Assembly (NCBI RefSeq): GCF_015160855.1
Contig: NZ_CP063373.1
Span: 6,324,001 to 6,388,000, forward strand
Length of the DNA: 64,000 nt
Origin: Streptomyces ferrugineus
GTDB lineage: Bacteria; Actinomycetota; Actinomycetes; Streptomycetales; Streptomycetaceae
Direction of reading: 5' to 3'
Every line of letters starts with the position of its first letter. Within the stretch, counting starts at the first letter, position 1. The position numbers were made by a program, and so were the translations under genes. Positions 28,001 through 38,034 of this stretch are shown here, one piece after another. The notes below the pieces were generated by a model. That model did no database searches. It saw only the letters and a program-made list of their open reading frames with translations, and was not told where the DNA came from.

Positions 28001-28048
28001 GATACGCGTTTGCCCCTGATCGTTTCGAGCAACCGCGGAGGCTCCCTT

Positions 28049-29671
28049 ATGTCTACCTCCCTCACCTGTACCTCCCTTTCCTTCGCCTGGGCCGACGGCA
28101 GCTCCGTCTTCGAGAGCCTCGACGTCTCCTTCGGTCCCGGCAGGACCGGGCTCGTCGGCGTCAACGGGTCGGGTAAGTCGACCCTGTTGAAGCTCATCGC
28201 CGGTGAGCTCACCCCGGCCGACGGCGGCGTGCGCGTCACGGGCGAGGTCGGCTATCTGCCGCAGAACGTCACCCTCGACACCGGCCTGAAGGTCGACGAG
28301 GCCCTCGGTATCGCCGCCCAGCGGACGGCGCTGCACGCCATCGAGGCGGGCGACGTGGCCGAGGAGCACTTCGAGACCGTCGGCGACGACTGGGACGTCG
28401 AGGAGCGCGCGCTCGCCACCCTCGGCGAACTGGGGCTCGGCCACGTCGAGTTGGACCGCACGATCGGCGAGGTCTCGGGCGGCGAGTCGGTGCTGCTGCG
28501 GCTGGCCGCGCTGCTGCTGCGCCGCCCGGACGTCCTGCTGCTCGACGAGCCCACCAACAACCTCGACCTGTACGCACGCAGGCGGCTGTACGCGGCCGTC
28601 GAGTCCTGGCCGGGGGTGATGGTGGTGGTCAGCCACGACCGCGAACTCCTCGACCTGGTCGACCAGATCGCGGATCTGCGCTCGGGGGAGATCACCTGGT
28701 ACGGCGGCAACTACTCGGCGTACGAGGAGGCGCTCGCCACCGAGCAGGAGGCGGCCGCGCGCATGGTGCGCGTCGCCGAGGCCGATCTGAAGAAGCAGAA
28801 GCGCGAACTGTCCGATGCCCACGTGAAGTTGGCACGGCGCAAGCGGTACGCCCAGAAGATGTACGACACCAAGCGCGAGCCTCGGGCTGTGATGAAACTG
28901 AGGAAGCGCACGGCCGAGGTCTCCGCGGGCAAGCACCGGATCATGCACGAGGAGAAGCTCGCCGAGGCCAAGGAGCGGCTCGACGACGCGGTGGACGCCG
29001 TACGGGACGACGACGAGATCCGCGTCGACCTGCCGTACACGGCCGTGCCGGCGGGCCGCACCGTGCTCACGCTGCGCGATCTGGAGCTCGTGTACGGCGC
29101 GCGAGTGGCCGGTCTCGATCTGCACGGTCCGGAGCGGATCGCGCTGATCGGCCGCAACGGCGCGGGCAAGACGACGCTGCTGCGGACGATCGCCGGCGAG
29201 TTGGCGCCGGTGGCGGGCGAGGCGACGGCGCATGTCCCGCTCCGGTTCCTGCCGCAGCGCCTCGACGTCCTCGACGGCGAGCTGTCGGTCGCCGAGAACG
29301 TGGCCCGGTTCGCGCCGGGCGCCACCAACAACCGGATCCGGGCGCGGCTCGCCCGCTTCCTGTTCCGGGGCGCCCGCGCCGACCAGCAGGCGGCGACGCT
29401 GTCCGGCGGCGAACGCTTCCGGGCGACGCTGGCCGCGCTGATGCTGGCGGAGCCCGCGCCGCAGCTGCTGATGCTGGACGAGCCGACGAACAACCTGGAC
29501 ATGGCGAGCGTACGACAGCTCACCACGGCCCTGGAGTCGTACGAGGGGGCGCTGCTCGTGGCCAGTCACGACCTGCCGTTCCTGGAGTCCATCGGCATCA
29601 CGCGCTGGCTGATGGTGGAGGACGGAGAACTGAAGGAAATCACGCCAGAAGCTGTCTGGTATTCCGCCTAG
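28049..29671 (+). CDS. ABC-F ATPase, probable ribosome-protection antibiotic resistance protein (TiaA-like)
   Basis: A soluble two-cassette ABC protein of 540 residues. Walker A motifs are GVNGSGKST near residue 38 and GRNGAGKTT near 366. Signatures are VSGGE and LSGGE, each followed by DEPTNNLD. A long charged inter-domain linker (about 225-315, rich in KKQK, KLARRK, KLRKR) is the part that reaches the ribosomal P and peptidyl-transferase sites in resistance ABC-F proteins. Its place next to ssgD matches SCO6720 of S. coelicolor, which I recall as TiaA, linked to pleuromutilin/lincosamide-type resistance. The ATG at 28049 follows GCGGAGG. Expression is likely controlled by the leader attenuator. 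The UvrA-like gene starts 10 nt after the stop. Confidence 0.9.
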   Translation: MSTSLTCTSLSFAWADGSSVFESLDVSFGPGRTGLVGVNGSGKSTLLKLIAGELTPADGGVRVTGEVGYLPQNVTLDTGLKVDEALGIAAQRTALHAIEAGDVAEEHFETVGDDWDVEERALATLGELGLGHVELDRTIGEVSGGESVLLRLAALLLRRPDVLLLDEPTNNLDLYARRRLYAAVESWPGVMVVVSHDRELLDLVDQIADLRSGEITWYGGNYSAYEEALATEQEAAARMVRVAEADLKKQKRELSDAHVKLARRKRYAQKMYDTKREPRAVMKLRKRTAEVSAGKHRIMHEEKLAEAKERLDDAVDAVRDDDEIRVDLPYTAVPAGRTVLTLRDLELVYGARVAGLDLHGPERIALIGRNGAGKTTLLRTIAGELAPVAGEATAHVPLRFLPQRLDVLDGELSVAENVARFAPGATNNRIRARLARFLFRGARADQQAATLSGGERFRATLAALMLAEPAPQLLMLDEPTNNLDMASVRQLTTALESYEGALLVASHDLPFLESIGITRWLMVEDGELKEITPEAVWYSA

Positions 29672-29681
29672 CTTCGGGTGC

Positions 29682-31976
<2,295 letters not shown>

Positions 31977-31977
31977 G

Positions 31978-32014
31978 CCCTGCATCATGGCGGGTCGGTG
32001 CCCCTGCATCATGG
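31978..32014. repeat. Direct repeat of 13 bp (two copies) upstream of ddaH
   Basis: CCCTGCATCATGG occurs at 31978-31990 and again at 32002-32014, a 24-bp period. The second copy overlaps the loop of the hairpin at 31992-32024, and both copies lie just after the UvrA-like stop codon. Confidence 0.6.
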
Positions 32015-32024
32015 GCACCGACCC
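31992..32024. terminator. Perfect 12-bp stem-loop between the UvrA-like gene and ddaH
   Basis: GGGTCGGTGCCC (31992-32003) and GGGCACCGACCC (32013-32024) are exact complements around a 9-nt loop. It begins 16 nt after the UvrA-like stop and ends 25 nt before the ddaH start. It may end the resistance operon, or be a leader element of ddaH. Confidence 0.55.
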
Positions 32025-32049
32025 CTGCCATCGACCCGGAGATCCCGTC

Positions 32050-32826
32050 GTGCCCAGCAAGAAGGCCCTCATCCGCCGCCCCAGCCCGCGCCTCGCCGAA
32101 GGGCTGGTCACGCACATCGAGCGGGAGAAGGTCGACGTCGATCTCGCGGTCGAGCAGTGGGAGGCGTACGCGGAGGCCCTGCGTACGCACGACTGGGAGA
32201 CCGTCGAGGTGGACCCGGCCGACGACTGCCCCGACTCGGTGTTCGTCGAGGACACCGTCGTCATGTACCGCAACGTCGCGCTGATCACCCGGCCCGGCGC
32301 GGCCTCCCGACGCGACGAGACCCTCGGCGTCGAGGAGGCCGTGGCCTCGCTCGGCTGCTCGGTGAACTGGATCTGGGAGCCGGGCACGCTGGACGGCGGC
32401 GACGTGCTGAAGGTCGGCGACACCGTCTACGTCGGCCGGGGCGGACGTACCAACGCGGCCGGCGTGCAGCAGCTGCGGGCCGCGTTCGAGCCGCTGGGGG
32501 CGCGGGTCGTCGCCGTGCCGGTGAGCAAGGTGCTGCACCTGAAGTCGGCGATCACCGCACTGCCCGACGGAACGATTCTGGGCCGTATCCCGCAGTTGGA
32601 CGCCCCGTCGCTGTTCCCGCGCTTCCTGCCGGTGCCGGAGGAGTCGGGGGCGCATGTGGTGCTGCTGGGCGGCGACAAGCTGCTCATCGCGGCGAGCGCG
32701 CCGAAGACGGCGGAACTGCTGGCCGACCTCGGTCACGAGCCCGTCGTGGTCGACATCAGCGAGTTCGAGAAGCTCGAAGGGTGTGTGACATGTCTCTCGG
32801 TGCGCATGCGGGAGCTCTACGCCTGA
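32050..32826 (+). CDS. ddaH: Dimethylarginine dimethylaminohydrolase (dimethylargininase)
   Basis: A 258-residue amidinotransferase-fold enzyme that hydrolyses Nω-methylated arginines to citrulline and methylamines. DSVFVEDTVVMY near residue 58 and the acidic GTLDGGDVLKVG near 115 are typical. The catalytic His lies in VLHLKSAITALPDGT near 160, and the nucleophilic Cys is in EGCVTCLSVRMREL at the C-terminus. The GTG at 32050 follows GGAG at eight-base spacing, giving the usual Streptomyces N-terminus PSKKALIRRPSPRLAEG. Plain arginine deiminase is less likely given the short length. Confidence 0.92.
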   Translation: MPSKKALIRRPSPRLAEGLVTHIEREKVDVDLAVEQWEAYAEALRTHDWETVEVDPADDCPDSVFVEDTVVMYRNVALITRPGAASRRDETLGVEEAVASLGCSVNWIWEPGTLDGGDVLKVGDTVYVGRGGRTNAAGVQQLRAAFEPLGARVVAVPVSKVLHLKSAITALPDGTILGRIPQLDAPSLFPRFLPVPEESGAHVVLLGGDKLLIAASAPKTAELLADLGHEPVVVDISEFEKLEGCVTCLSVRMRELYA

Positions 32827-32849
32827 CCGGCTGAGCGGATCGCCCTTTC

Positions 32850-32880
32850 AGCCCCGGGACCTGCGGCTCCTGGGGCTTTT
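32850..32880 (+). terminator. Intrinsic terminator after ddaH
   Basis: AGCCCC (32850-32855) pairs with GGGGCT (32872-32877), and inner GGA/TCC pairs extend the stem across a single mismatch. A TTTT run ends it at 32877-32880. It starts 24 nt after the ddaH stop. Confidence 0.8.
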
Positions 32881-32941
32881 CGGACACCCGTGGAGTCTCG
32901 GCGGAACGGGGGCTGATCAGCGGTCTTTACGACGCCCTTAA

Positions 32942-32986
32942 CCTACGGCTTCGTAACCTACGGGTTCGTAGCCTACGATTCCGTAG
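32942..32986. promoter_or_regulatory. Three tandem 15-bp palindromic repeats upstream of the acyl-ACP desaturase
   Basis: Three contiguous 15-bp units occupy 32942-32956, 32957-32971 and 32972-32986. Each matches CCTACGRNTYCGTAR and is itself palindromic (CCTACG...CGTAG). This looks like a row of operators for a TetR-like dimer. TTCGTA (32950-32955) and TACGAT (32974-32979), spaced by 18 bp, could be the promoter embedded in the array, with the start codon at 33045. Binding would then block transcription. Confidence 0.6.
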
Positions 32987-33044
32987 GTTCCGGCAACCGC
33001 TCGCCGGTCACCATCCCCGTGTTGCGCGTCCCCCTGGAGTTCCC

Positions 33045-34016
33045 GTGACGATTGCTTCTCCCCACCTCGGCAGCCCTGCCGGCTGGACCGACGCCCGGCT
33101 GCTGTACGCACTGGAGGAAGTGGTCGAGAATGAGTTGAACCGGCACCTGAAGGTCGCCAAGGACTGGATGCCGCACGAGTACGTGCCGTGGACGGACGGC
33201 CGCAACTTCCCCGGCCAGTTCGAGGACGGGGAGGCCTGGGGCAAGGAGCAGTCCAAGGTCACCGAGATCGGCCGTATCGCGCTGGTCGTGAACCTCCTCA
33301 CCGAGGACAACCTCCCCAGCTACCACCACGAGATCGCCTCGCTCTTCGGCCGGGACGGCGCCTGGGGCACCTGGGTGCACCGCTGGACCGCCGAGGAGGG
33401 GCGGCACGGCATCGTGATGCGGGACTATCTCCTCACCTCGCGCGCGGTGGACCCGGACAAGCTGGAGCAGTTCCGCATGTCCCACATGAGCGAGGGCTTC
33501 GAGTCGGACAACCGCCACTCGATGCTGCACTCGGTCGCCTACGTCGCCTTCCAGGAGCTCGCGACCCGCATCTCGCACCGCAACACCGGCCACCAGTCGG
33601 GGGACCCCGTCTGCGACCGCATGCTGTCGCGCATCGCGACGGACGAGAACCTCCACATGGTCTTCTACCGCAACCTCCTCAAGGCGGCCTTCGAGCTCGC
33701 CCCGGACCTGACGATGCAGGCGGTGCGCGACGTGGTCGTGAACTTCCGCATGCCCGGCCACGGCATCCCCGGCTTCGAGCGCGCCGCCGCCCAGATGGCC
33801 ATCGGCGAGGTCTACAACCTGCGCATCCACCACGACGACGTCCTGCAGCCCGTCCTGCGCTTCCTGAAGATCATGGAGATCGACGGCCTCGGCCCGGAGG
33901 GTCAGAAGGCCCAGGAGGAGCTCGGGCTGTTCATGGGCGGCCTGGACGCCGAGGCCCTGAAGTTCGACGAGAAGCTGGCCGCACGCAAGGCCCGGATGGC
34001 AGCTCGGGACGCCTGA
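33045..34016 (+). CDS. Acyl-[acyl-carrier-protein] desaturase (soluble di-iron type)
   Basis: A soluble di-iron desaturase of 323 residues, of the plant stearoyl-ACP desaturase/mycobacterial DesA type, that places a double bond in an acyl chain bound to ACP. The two iron-binding E-x2-H blocks are visible as EEGRH near residue 118 and DENLH near residue 205, with further Glu ligands in the helices before each. The GTG start follows GGAG at five-base spacing. The upstream array of palindromic repeats predicts tight repression, possibly in response to membrane lipid state. Regiospecificity cannot be deduced from sequence. Confidence 0.92.
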   Translation: MTIASPHLGSPAGWTDARLLYALEEVVENELNRHLKVAKDWMPHEYVPWTDGRNFPGQFEDGEAWGKEQSKVTEIGRIALVVNLLTEDNLPSYHHEIASLFGRDGAWGTWVHRWTAEEGRHGIVMRDYLLTSRAVDPDKLEQFRMSHMSEGFESDNRHSMLHSVAYVAFQELATRISHRNTGHQSGDPVCDRMLSRIATDENLHMVFYRNLLKAAFELAPDLTMQAVRDVVVNFRMPGHGIPGFERAAAQMAIGEVYNLRIHHDDVLQPVLRFLKIMEIDGLGPEGQKAQEELGLFMGGLDAEALKFDEKLAARKARMAARDA

Positions 34017-34412
34017 CCGCCAGTCCTCCCTGTGATCGACGGCTGACTCGCACGCGATGCGGGCCGGCCGTCGCTTCTTGCCGTTCCCGCGCCGACGCGC
34101 CGGTAGCCCCCTTCCGCGCGGCACCCGGGCACGCCCCCGGATCCTGACCACAGCAGCCGACCTTCCGCACTCCGGAGCACATCGACGTCGAGTTCGTGCA
34201 GCGCGCCTACGCCACGACCGTCGCGCCCGGCCTCGCCACCTGGACGTCCCCCGGCTCGCGTCGGCACCCCGCCGGCAGCCGTCTGCCGGGCACGACGTGC
34301 GCCCTGCCTCGCGAAGGGCGGCTTCCGGCGTGAGGCGGCCCGGAACTCGTACGCGCCCCGCGCGCATGGAAGCGCTGCTGGCCGGCCGCCTCGGCGGCCG
34401 GCGCACGGTGGT
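34017..34412. other. 396-bp region without a recognisable gene
   Basis: The gap lies between the convergent desaturase and whiB-like genes. CGACGGC and GCCGTCG at about 34039-34074 flank a GC-rich stretch followed by CTTCTT, a possible terminator for the desaturase. A strong hairpin lies at 34381-34402. Open frames here have no conserved motifs. One plus-strand stretch near 34165-34250 (EHIDVEFVQRAY) looks weakly protein-like and could be a gene remnant. Confidence 0.5.
34381..34402. terminator. Terminator downstream of the WhiB-like gene
   Basis: GCCGGCCGCC (34381-34390) and GGCGGCCGGC (34393-34402) are perfect complements with a short centre. It ends 11 nt from the WhiB-like stop codon and probably terminates that gene. 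Confidence 0.65.
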
Positions 34413-34667
34413 TCAGCGTGGCGTGCGGCGGAGTTCCAGGCGTTCCTTCTCCGACAGGCCGCCCCAGACCCCGAAGCGCTCGTCGTTGTCCAGCGCGTAC
34501 TCCAGACAGGCGGAGCGGATCGGGCACATGCCGCAGATCCGCTTCGCCTCCCGGACGGAGCTTCCTGGTTCGGGGAAGAAGAAGTCCGCCCCGGTCTGTG
34601 CGCACAACGCCTCCTGCTGCCAGGCCAGATCGGGCGAGGTGATCGTTGTGATCGTGTCGATGTGCAT
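34413..34667 (-). CDS. WhiB-like iron-sulfur transcription factor
   Basis: An 84-residue Wbl protein, a family restricted to actinobacteria. It has four Cys for a [4Fe-4S] cluster: one in ALCAQTGAD, two in ICGMC and one in SACLEYAL. The turn motif GVWGG follows and the protein ends with basic EKERLELRR. The ATG at 34667 gives a normal-length Wbl protein. A TTG at 34706 would add 13 residues without a ribosome-binding site. From position I think this is the S. coelicolor SCO6715 orthologue, but I am not sure of its wbl letter. A 9-bp direct repeat (34701-34709, 34712-34720) lies upstream. Confidence 0.92.
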   Translation of the reverse strand: MHIDTITTITSPDLAWQQEALCAQTGADFFFPEPGSSVREAKRICGMCPIRSACLEYALDNDERFGVWGGLSEKERLELRRTPR

Positions 34668-34938
34668 GGGCAGGATCGTGCCGGTCGGCGAAAAACGTTC
34701 GATCAACGCGGGATCAACGCCGCGCCGAAGGGCCTCCGGCCGACTCGATGGTCCCCCTCCGCGCAGCCCGGCGCACGGCGGCGCGCGGGAACGGGTGAAA
34801 ACTGCGGGGCCTTTTGCCGGTCACCCACGGTGATCTTGACCGGGGTCCGGGCAGACGGTCGCCTTCCGGCAGCGATTGTCAGTGGGCGGTGGAAGACTCG
34901 GACAAGCAGGCAGCGGGACCCTTCCGAGGAGGGCGATG

Positions 34939-35730
34939 ATGCTCACCACCCGTTACGTCACCGGCGCGCCCAACTGGATCGACCTCGGCACGCCCGACAT
35001 CGAGGGCGCCGGTTCCTTCTACGGCGGTCTGTTCGGCTGGCGGTTCCAGCCGGGCCCGCCCGAGACCGGTGGTTACGGCCTCTTCCAGCTCGACGGCAAG
35101 ACGGTGGCCGGCGGTATGCGGACCACCGAGGAGCAGGGTCCGCCCTCGTGGACGGTGTACTTCCAGTCGCCGGACGTGGACGCCACGGCGAAGGCGGCCG
35201 AGCAGGCGCACGGCTCGGTGATGGTACAGCCCATGGATGTGCTGGACCTGGGCCGCATGGCGATCCTCGCCGACAAGGCCGGTGTCACCTTCGGTCTGTG
35301 GCAGCCCGGCATCACCAAGGGCCTGGACCTCGTCCAGGAGCCCGGCTCGCTGTGCTGGCTGGAGCTGTACACCCCGGACGTACCGGCCGCGGCGGGGTTC
35401 TACAACGCGACGCTGGGCATGGAGACCTTCGCCCTGGACTTCTACGGCGGCACGTACACCACGTTCAGCCCCGGCGGGCAGGGGGAGGACGCCATGTTCG
35501 GCGGGGTCGTCGACAAGGCGGACGACCCGGCGGAGGCGGCGGGCCCGGCGTACTGGCTGCCGTACTTCGAGGTCACCGACACGGACGCCACGGTCGCCAA
35601 GGCACAGTCCCTGGGCGGCACCGTCCGCATGCCCGCCACGGATCTGCCGGACGTCGGCCGCATCGCCAAGCTCACCGACCCGTACGGCGCCCGCTTCGCG
35701 GTGATCAAGAGCGCACCGCCACGGACCTGA
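34939..35730 (+). CDS. Two-module VOC (glyoxalase/bleomycin-resistance fold) protein
   Basis: A 263-residue protein made of two vicinal-oxygen-chelate modules. Module 1 opens with PNWIDLGTPDIEGAGSFYGGLFGW and module 2 near residue 137 with CWLELYTPDVPAAAGFYNATLG. Each ends in the (F/D)PxGxxF-type block, such as LTDPYGARFAVI. The fold supports dioxygenases, isomerases and drug-binding proteins, and the metal ligands are not clear enough to choose. The second of two adjacent ATGs (34936, 34939) fits the GGAGG spacing better and gives the usual MLTTRYVTG start. The stop lies 23 nt from the convergent LacI gene. Confidence 0.88.
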   Translation: MLTTRYVTGAPNWIDLGTPDIEGAGSFYGGLFGWRFQPGPPETGGYGLFQLDGKTVAGGMRTTEEQGPPSWTVYFQSPDVDATAKAAEQAHGSVMVQPMDVLDLGRMAILADKAGVTFGLWQPGITKGLDLVQEPGSLCWLELYTPDVPAAAGFYNATLGMETFALDFYGGTYTTFSPGGQGEDAMFGGVVDKADDPAEAAGPAYWLPYFEVTDTDATVAKAQSLGGTVRMPATDLPDVGRIAKLTDPYGARFAVIKSAPPRT

Positions 35731-35753
35731 CGGCGGCCGGAGTCGGGGTCGGA

Positions 35754-36791
35754 CTACGCCGATGCGCGCCGCACCAGCGTCGTCGGCAGCACCACACTGG
35801 ACGGCGCGGCCCCGATCCCCAGCTCGGCGGCATCCCGCTCCAGCCCCCGCAGCAGCAGCCGGGCCATCAACCGGCCCATCTCCTCGATGTCCTGACGGAT
35901 CGTCGTCAGCGACGGCTCGGTCTGCTCCGCCACCGGAAGCATGTCGTCGAACCCGACCACGGCGACATCGTCCGGCACCCGCCGCCCGGCCTCCCGCAGC
36001 ACCCGCAGCGCCCCCGCCGCGGAGAGGTCGTTGGCGGCGAACACGGCGTCCAGGTCCGGGCAGCGCGCGAGCAGCTCACGCATCGCCCGCTCCCCGCCGG
36101 CCGGTGTGAAGTCGCCCTCGACGATCAGCCGCGGATCGGCGTCGACCATGACGTCCCGGTATCCGTCGAGCCGGTCCACGGCCGAAGTCTGGTCGAGGGC
36201 GCCGGTGATGTGGGCGATGCGCGTGCGGCCGAGGCCGGCGAGATGCCGTACGGCGTCGCGGGCGCCACCCCGGTTGTCGCTGTCGACGTAGACCACGCCT
36301 CGCCGGTCGCCGCTCCAGTCGGGCCGTCCGCCGAACACCGTGGGCACTCCGGCGCGCTGGATCAGCTCGGGCAGCGGGTCGTCGAGGTGCAGTGAGAAGA
36401 CGAGCGCCCCGTCGACATGCCCGCCGGCCAGGTAGCGCCCGACGCGGGCGTGGTCGTCGCGCCCCTCCGTGAGCAGCAGCACGAGCTGATTGTCATGGGC
36501 CGTCAGCTCCTTGCTGATGCCCCGGAGTTGGAGGGCGAAGAAGGGGTCGGCGAAGACCCGGGTCTCGGGTTCGGCGACGACGACGGCGATGGCGTCGTGC
36601 CGCCGGGTCACCAGGCTGCGGGCGGCCTGGTTGGGCACGTACCCGAGTTCCTCCACGGCCTTGCGCACCCGCTCGACCAGCGGCTCCCTGACCCCGTCCC
36701 CGCCGTTGACGACGCGCGAGACGGTGGCCCGCGAGACCCCGGCCCGTGCGGCGACGGCCTCCAGGGTGGGGCGCGGGGCGGTAGCGGTCAC
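35754..36791 (-). CDS. LacI family transcriptional regulator
   Basis: A 345-residue LacI/GalR regulator. The N-terminal helix-turn-helix is TLEAVAARAGVSRATVSRVVNG at residues 9-30, with the hinge helix near residue 55 (NQAARSLVTRR). The C-terminal periplasmic-binding-protein-like domain senses an unknown sugar. DDVAVVGFDDM and PSLTTIRQD are family-typical. The GTG start at 36791 follows GAGGAG. A perfect 12-bp palindrome with the AGCGCT centre typical of the family lies 57 nt upstream, so autoregulation is likely. The laccase gene on the same strand ends 99 nt upstream. Confidence 0.93.
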   Translation of the reverse strand: MTATAPRPTLEAVAARAGVSRATVSRVVNGGDGVREPLVERVRKAVEELGYVPNQAARSLVTRRHDAIAVVVAEPETRVFADPFFALQLRGISKELTAHDNQLVLLLTEGRDDHARVGRYLAGGHVDGALVFSLHLDDPLPELIQRAGVPTVFGGRPDWSGDRRGVVYVDSDNRGGARDAVRHLAGLGRTRIAHITGALDQTSAVDRLDGYRDVMVDADPRLIVEGDFTPAGGERAMRELLARCPDLDAVFAANDLSAAGALRVLREAGRRVPDDVAVVGFDDMLPVAEQTEPSLTTIRQDIEEMGRLMARLLLRGLERDAAELGIGAAPSSVVLPTTLVRRASA

Positions 36792-36847
36792 TGGGCGGCT
36801 CCTCGTCGGCGGTTGCCGATCAGGATAGCCCCGGTGAAGGTGGGGGT

Positions 36848-36859
36848 GAGAGCGCTCTC
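36848..36859. promoter_or_regulatory. LacI-type operator palindrome
   Basis: GAGAGCGCTCTC is a perfect palindrome with the AGCGCT core seen in LacI-family sites such as the CebR box. It lies in the 99-bp gap between the laccase stop and the LacI start, so the regulator probably controls itself. Confidence 0.6.
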
Positions 36860-36890
36860 GGGAGGAGCGGTACGGCTGCGGACCCTGCTG

Positions 36891-37856
36891 TCAGTGCTCG
36901 TGCGGGTCGTACCCGGGAATCGTCCCGTCCGCCTTCTTCACCAGGAACAGCCCCACCATCCCCATGTCGGAGTGGCTCTGGACATGGCAGTGGTACATCC
37001 ACGCCCCGGCCCCGACCCCCTCCCCCGCGATCACCTGGAAGCCGAACGAGTCCGCCGGGCCCACGATCTTGTTGTCGATGACCTGGCTGGGGTCGTCGGG
37101 GCCGGTGAGCATGCCGGTGCGGTTGTCCGCCCAGCGGTGTCCGTGCATATGGAAGGTGTGGTAGTACTCGCCGTGGGTGATCATCACGAACTCGACGCGA
37201 TCGCCCACCGTGGCCTCGAAGTTCGGGCCGCTGTGCGCGGGCTTGTTGTTGATGAGCATGTCGTTGAAGACGATCGTGTGGGTCGCGTCGGGGAGGACGT
37301 CGCCCTTGCGGCGGACGATCACCGGCCCGTACAGCCCCTTGCGGATGCCGCCCGTGCCGTGCTCCGTGCCGACGACATGGTCGTGGTAGTGCCAGTAGCC
37401 GGCGCTGCCCGCCCGCCAGGTGCCGTCCTTGCGGCGGCCGGGGGCGTGGGTGCGCCAGGTGTAGGTGCGGGTGCCGCCGGGCGCGACGTCGCTCTTGTTC
37501 AGCTTGGTGCCGTCGCTGGTGATCTCGTAGTCGAGGCCGTGGACGTGCAGGCTCACCGGGACGTCCATCGTGTTCTCGAACTCGATGTGCAGGGTGTCGC
37601 CTTCGTTCAGCTCGATCAGCGGGCCGGGGATCGACGCCTTGCCCTTCTCGAGGCCGTAGCCCAGTTGTCCGTCGGCGAGCTTCTCGGCGTACAGCTTGAG
37701 GTGTCTGACCTCGCCGCCGGCCGGGGCGGTCCTCGCCTGTGTGTCGGCGCCCATGGCCTCGGGTACCGATGTCAGCGACAACGATGTCGCGACCGTCGCG
37801 CCACCCAGCAGCACACGCCGGTTGAAGCCGCGTCTGTCGAAGCTGCGTCTGTCCAT
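36891..37856 (-). CDS. Two-domain multicopper oxidase (small laccase)
   Basis: A secreted copper oxidase of 321 residues, nearly identical in layout to the S. coelicolor small laccase SLAC (SCO6712). It lacks the middle cupredoxin domain of classical laccases and is expected to trimerise. Copper-binding motifs are all present: HVHG near residue 103, HYHDH near 155, HTFHMHGH near 235 and [12 protein letters not shown] near 290. The N-terminus contains RRVLLGG after a repeated DRR motif, a Tat signal. It oxidises phenolic substrates with reduction of oxygen to water. It is divergent from the large secreted sugar-dehydrogenase operon across 178 bp. Confidence 0.95.
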   Translation of the reverse strand: MDRRSFDRRGFNRRVLLGGATVATSLSLTSVPEAMGADTQARTAPAGGEVRHLKLYAEKLADGQLGYGLEKGKASIPGPLIELNEGDTLHIEFENTMDVPVSLHVHGLDYEITSDGTKLNKSDVAPGGTRTYTWRTHAPGRRKDGTWRAGSAGYWHYHDHVVGTEHGTGGIRKGLYGPVIVRRKGDVLPDATHTIVFNDMLINNKPAHSGPNFEATVGDRVEFVMITHGEYYHTFHMHGHRWADNRTGMLTGPDDPSQVIDNKIVGPADSFGFQVIAGEGVGAGAWMYHCHVQSHSDMGMVGLFLVKKADGTIPGYDPHEH

Positions 37857-37971
37857 GCCGAACTCCCCACGGCGGTACGGAAATTACGGGGATGAACCGG
37901 TGAGACGGTACCGGCCACTCGCTCGTTTATCCACACTCAGGACAAAGTTCGTCCCATTGCGGTCATAGGTA

Positions 37972-38000
37972 TTGGCGAGTCGTTCAAAGGGGTCTAGCTT
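37972..38000 (+). promoter_or_regulatory. Candidate promoter of the ThuA-PQQ dehydrogenase operon
   Basis: TTGGCG (37972-37977) and TAGCTT (37995-38000) are separated by 17 bp, a reasonable vegetative-type promoter. It lies 35 nt before the ATG in the region divergent from the laccase gene. Confidence 0.45.
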
Positions 38001-38034
38001 CCTTGTCGCTGTTGCTGTGACCGTGGAGGTGCCC

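Noticed and set aside
34057..34833. A plus-strand frame covering the gap and the WhiB-like gene
   Set aside because: The WhiB-like protein on the other strand has all four cysteines and GVWGG. The plus frame is Arg-rich noise.
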